Below, one piece after another: positions 62,086 through 64,000 of a stretch of DNA of 64,000 nucleotides. Position 1 is the first letter of the stretch, and each line of letters begins with the position of its first letter. Position numbers and translations under genes: made by a program. Source of the DNA: Rhynochetos jubatus (Eukaryota > Chordata > Aves > Eurypygiformes > Rhynochetidae). The notes beneath the pieces are model-generated. The model searched no databases and was not told the DNA's origin. It saw nothing but the letters and a program-made list of their open reading frames with translations. The stretch spans positions 10,091,420 to 10,155,419 of the forward strand of contig CM050673.1 of assembly GCA_027574665.1 (NCBI GenBank), given 5' to 3'.

Positions 62086-64000
62086 GCACAGACATGGCTC
62101 CTTCCCCAGCTTTCCTAGCCAGAACCCAGGGGGGGCCGTGGCCTGAAACCGCGGTCGGCAACTTCTAGGGTTAGGGTTAGGGTTAGGGTTAGGGTCCGGA
62201 GAACCAGAAAGCCCACAGCTCCAGGGATGATTGGGATTGCAAAGGCCTGCCAAGAGGAGCACGACACTGCACAGACATGGCTCCTTACCCTACTTTCCTA
62301 GCCAGAACCCAGGGGGGGCCGTGGCCGAAAACCGCGGTCGGCAACTTCTAGGGTTAGGGTTAGGGTTAGGGTCCGGAGAACCAGAAAGCCCACAGCTCCA
62401 GGGATAATTGGGATTGCAAAGGCCTGCCAAGAGGAGCATGACACTGCACAGACATGGCTCCTTCCCCAGCTTTCCTAGCCAGAACCCAGGGGGGGCCGTG
62501 GCCGGAAACCGCGGTCGGCAACTTCTAGGGTTAGGGTTAGGGTTAGGGTCCGGAGAACCAGAAAGCCCACAGCTCCAGGGATAATTGGGATTGCAAAGGC
62601 CTGCCAAGAGGAGCACGACACTGCACAGACATGGCTCCTTCCCCAGCTTTCCTAGCCAGAACCCCAGGGGGGCCGTGGCCGGAAACCGCGGTCGGCAACT
62701 TCTAGGGTTAGGGTTAGGGTTAGGGTCCGGAGAACCAGAAAGCCCACAGCTCCAGGGATAATTGGGATTGCAAAGGCCTGCCAAGAGGAGCACGACACTG
62801 CACAGACATGCCTCCTTCCCCTGCTTTCCTATCCAGAACCCAGGGGGGGCCGTGGCCGGAAACCGCGGTCGGCCACTTCTAGGGTTAGGGTTAGGGTTAG
62901 GGTCCGGAGAACCAGAAAGCCCACAGCTCCAGGGATAATTGGGATTGCAAAGGCCTGCCAAGAGGAGCACGACACTGCACAGACATGGCTCCTTCCCCTG
63001 CTTTCCTAGCCAGAACCCAGGGGGGGCCGTGGCCGGAAACCGCGGTCGGCAACTTCTAGGGTTAGGGTTAGGGTTAGGGTCCGGAGAACCAGAAAGCCCA
63101 CAGCTCCAGGGATAATTGGGATTGCAAAGGCCTGCCAAGAGGAGCACGACACTGCACAGACATGGCTCCTTCCCCAGCTTTCCTAGCCAGAACCCAGGGG
63201 GGGCCGTGGCCGGAAACCGCGGTTGGCACCTTCTAGGGTTAGGGTTAGGGTTAGGGTCCGGAGAACCAGAAAGCCCACAGCTCCAGGGATAATTGGGATT
63301 GCAAAGGCCTGCCAAGAGGAGCACGACACTGCACAGACATGGCTCCTTCCCCTGCTTTCCTAGCCAGAACATAGGGGGGGCCGTGGCCGGAAACCGCGGT
63401 CGGCCACTTCTAGGGTTAGGGTTAGGGTTAGGGTCCGGAGAACCAGAAAGCCCACAGCTCCAGGGATAATTGGGATTGCAAAGGCCTGCCAAGAGGAGCA
63501 CGACACTGCACAGACATGGCTCCTTCCCCTGCTTTCCTAACCAGAACCCAGGGGGGGGCCGTGGCCGGAAACCGCGGTCGGCCACTTCTAGGGTTAGGGT
63601 TAGGGTTAGGGTCCGGAGAACCAGAAAGCCCACAGCTCCAGGGATAATTGGGATTGCAAAGGCCTGCCAAGAGGAGCACGACACTGCACAGACATGGCTC
63701 CTTCCCCTGCTTTCCTAGCCAGAACCCAGGGGGGGCCGTGGCCGGAAACTGCGGTCGGCAACTTCTAGGGTTAGGGTTAGGGTTAGGGTCCGGAGAACCA
63801 GAAAGCCCACAGCTCCAGGGATAATTGGGATTGCAAAGGCCTGCCAAGAGGAGCACGACACTGCACAGACATGGCTCCTTCCCCAGCTTTCCTAGCCAGA
63901 ACCCGGGGGGGGCCGTGGCCGGAAACCGCGGTCGGCAACTTCTAGGGTTAGGGTTAGGGTTAGGGTTAGGGTCCGGAGAACCAGAAAGCCCACAGCTCCA

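Larger units (their letters stand above)
1..64000 (+). repeat. 177-bp composite telomeric satellite array
   Basis: The same unit repeats head to tail from the first base to the last with no interruption and no inversion. Basic length is 177 bp. Length classes of 165, 171 and 183 bp differ only by whole TTAGGG units, and a few monomers carry 1-3 bp indels. Monomers differ from one another at only a few positions, at sites that recur across the array. About 360 copies fit in the window. The first bases lie just upstream of a telomeric tract and the last bases lie in the left part of a monomer, so neither array edge is present. No poly-A tail, target-site duplication, terminal repeat or non-satellite insert was seen. 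I do not recognise the non-telomeric 153 bp as a named satellite family. Confidence 0.98.
56411..64000 (+). repeat. Right-end domain, ~1.8-kb periodicity with irregular monomers
   Basis: The AGGGGGCGGCC marker continues at 56411, 58200, 59993 and 61421 (spacings 1,789, 1,793 and 1,428). CCTGATTTCC occurs only at about 58,178 and 59,972, tying those two units together. 183-bp monomers are frequent, including three in a row at 57,394-57,942. The region also holds the most irregular monomers of the window, near 58,651, 60,800 and 62,070. The last 1.5 kb (62.5-64 kb) is mainly 177-bp units, with GGCCAC variants at 62871, 63402 and 63580. Confidence 0.8.

Noticed and set aside
1-64000. CRISPR array
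   Set aside because: Units are 177 bp and repeat over their full length, with no short repeat alternating with unique spacers and no cas genes.
1-64000. True terminal telomere
   Set aside because: TTAGGG tracts never exceed four or five units and are always separated by about 153 bp of satellite sequence; no pure telomeric block is present.
1-64000. SINE, LINE or retroelement origin of the monomer
   Set aside because: No poly-A tail, no tRNA-type A or B box, no target-site duplication, no terminal repeats and no reverse-transcriptase-like frame were seen.

Overview
The whole 64-kb window is one satellite DNA array. I find no gene, RNA gene, transposon or unique-sequence island. The array is a head-to-tail tandem repeat of a 177-bp, G+C-rich monomer (about 60% GC in the reference unit), roughly 360 copies. 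Each monomer carries a short interstitial telomeric tract, normally CTAGGG followed by three TTAGGG, always with the G-rich strand on +. It therefore holds on the order of 1,100 TTAGGG hexamers, split into hundreds of short tracts by about 153 bp of non-telomeric sequence. Both window ends fall inside a monomer, so the array continues on both sides.

Organism: TTAGGG telomeric units, a large satellite and a mutation pattern typical of methylated CpG point to a vertebrate. I cannot name the species or group. A subtelomeric or telomere-derived heterochromatic location is the natural inference. If the array is subtelomeric in the usual orientation, the chromosome end lies toward higher coordinates.

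Layout: monomer variants are arranged in higher-order blocks. 1-10.7 kb is a mosaic of 1.4-3.5 kb blocks marked by 165-bp monomers and by a 1-bp-deleted monomer. 10.7-14.8 kb is a tandem duplication of about 2.1 kb. 14.8-22.3 kb is a looser mosaic related to it. 24.0-30.6 kb holds three tandem copies of a 2.1-2.3 kb unit. 30.7-36.0 kb is two nearly identical 2,667-bp units, each containing a small array of 354-bp dimers. 38.05-41.4 kb and 45.4-49.0 kb each contain a 1,783-bp tandem duplication. 41.9-43.7 kb is an 891-bp duplication, 49.3-50.5 kb a 714-bp one, and 52.8-56.4 kb a 1,800/2,160-bp one. 56.4-64 kb continues the roughly 1.8-kb periodicity and contains the most irregular monomers.

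There is no gene cooperation to describe. Long open frames on the minus strand and short ones on the plus strand exist only because 177 and 6 are both divisible by three. The points of interest are the composite telomere/satellite monomer itself, the near-constant number of GGG tracts, the uneven distribution of 183-bp monomers, and the very recent nested amplifications.
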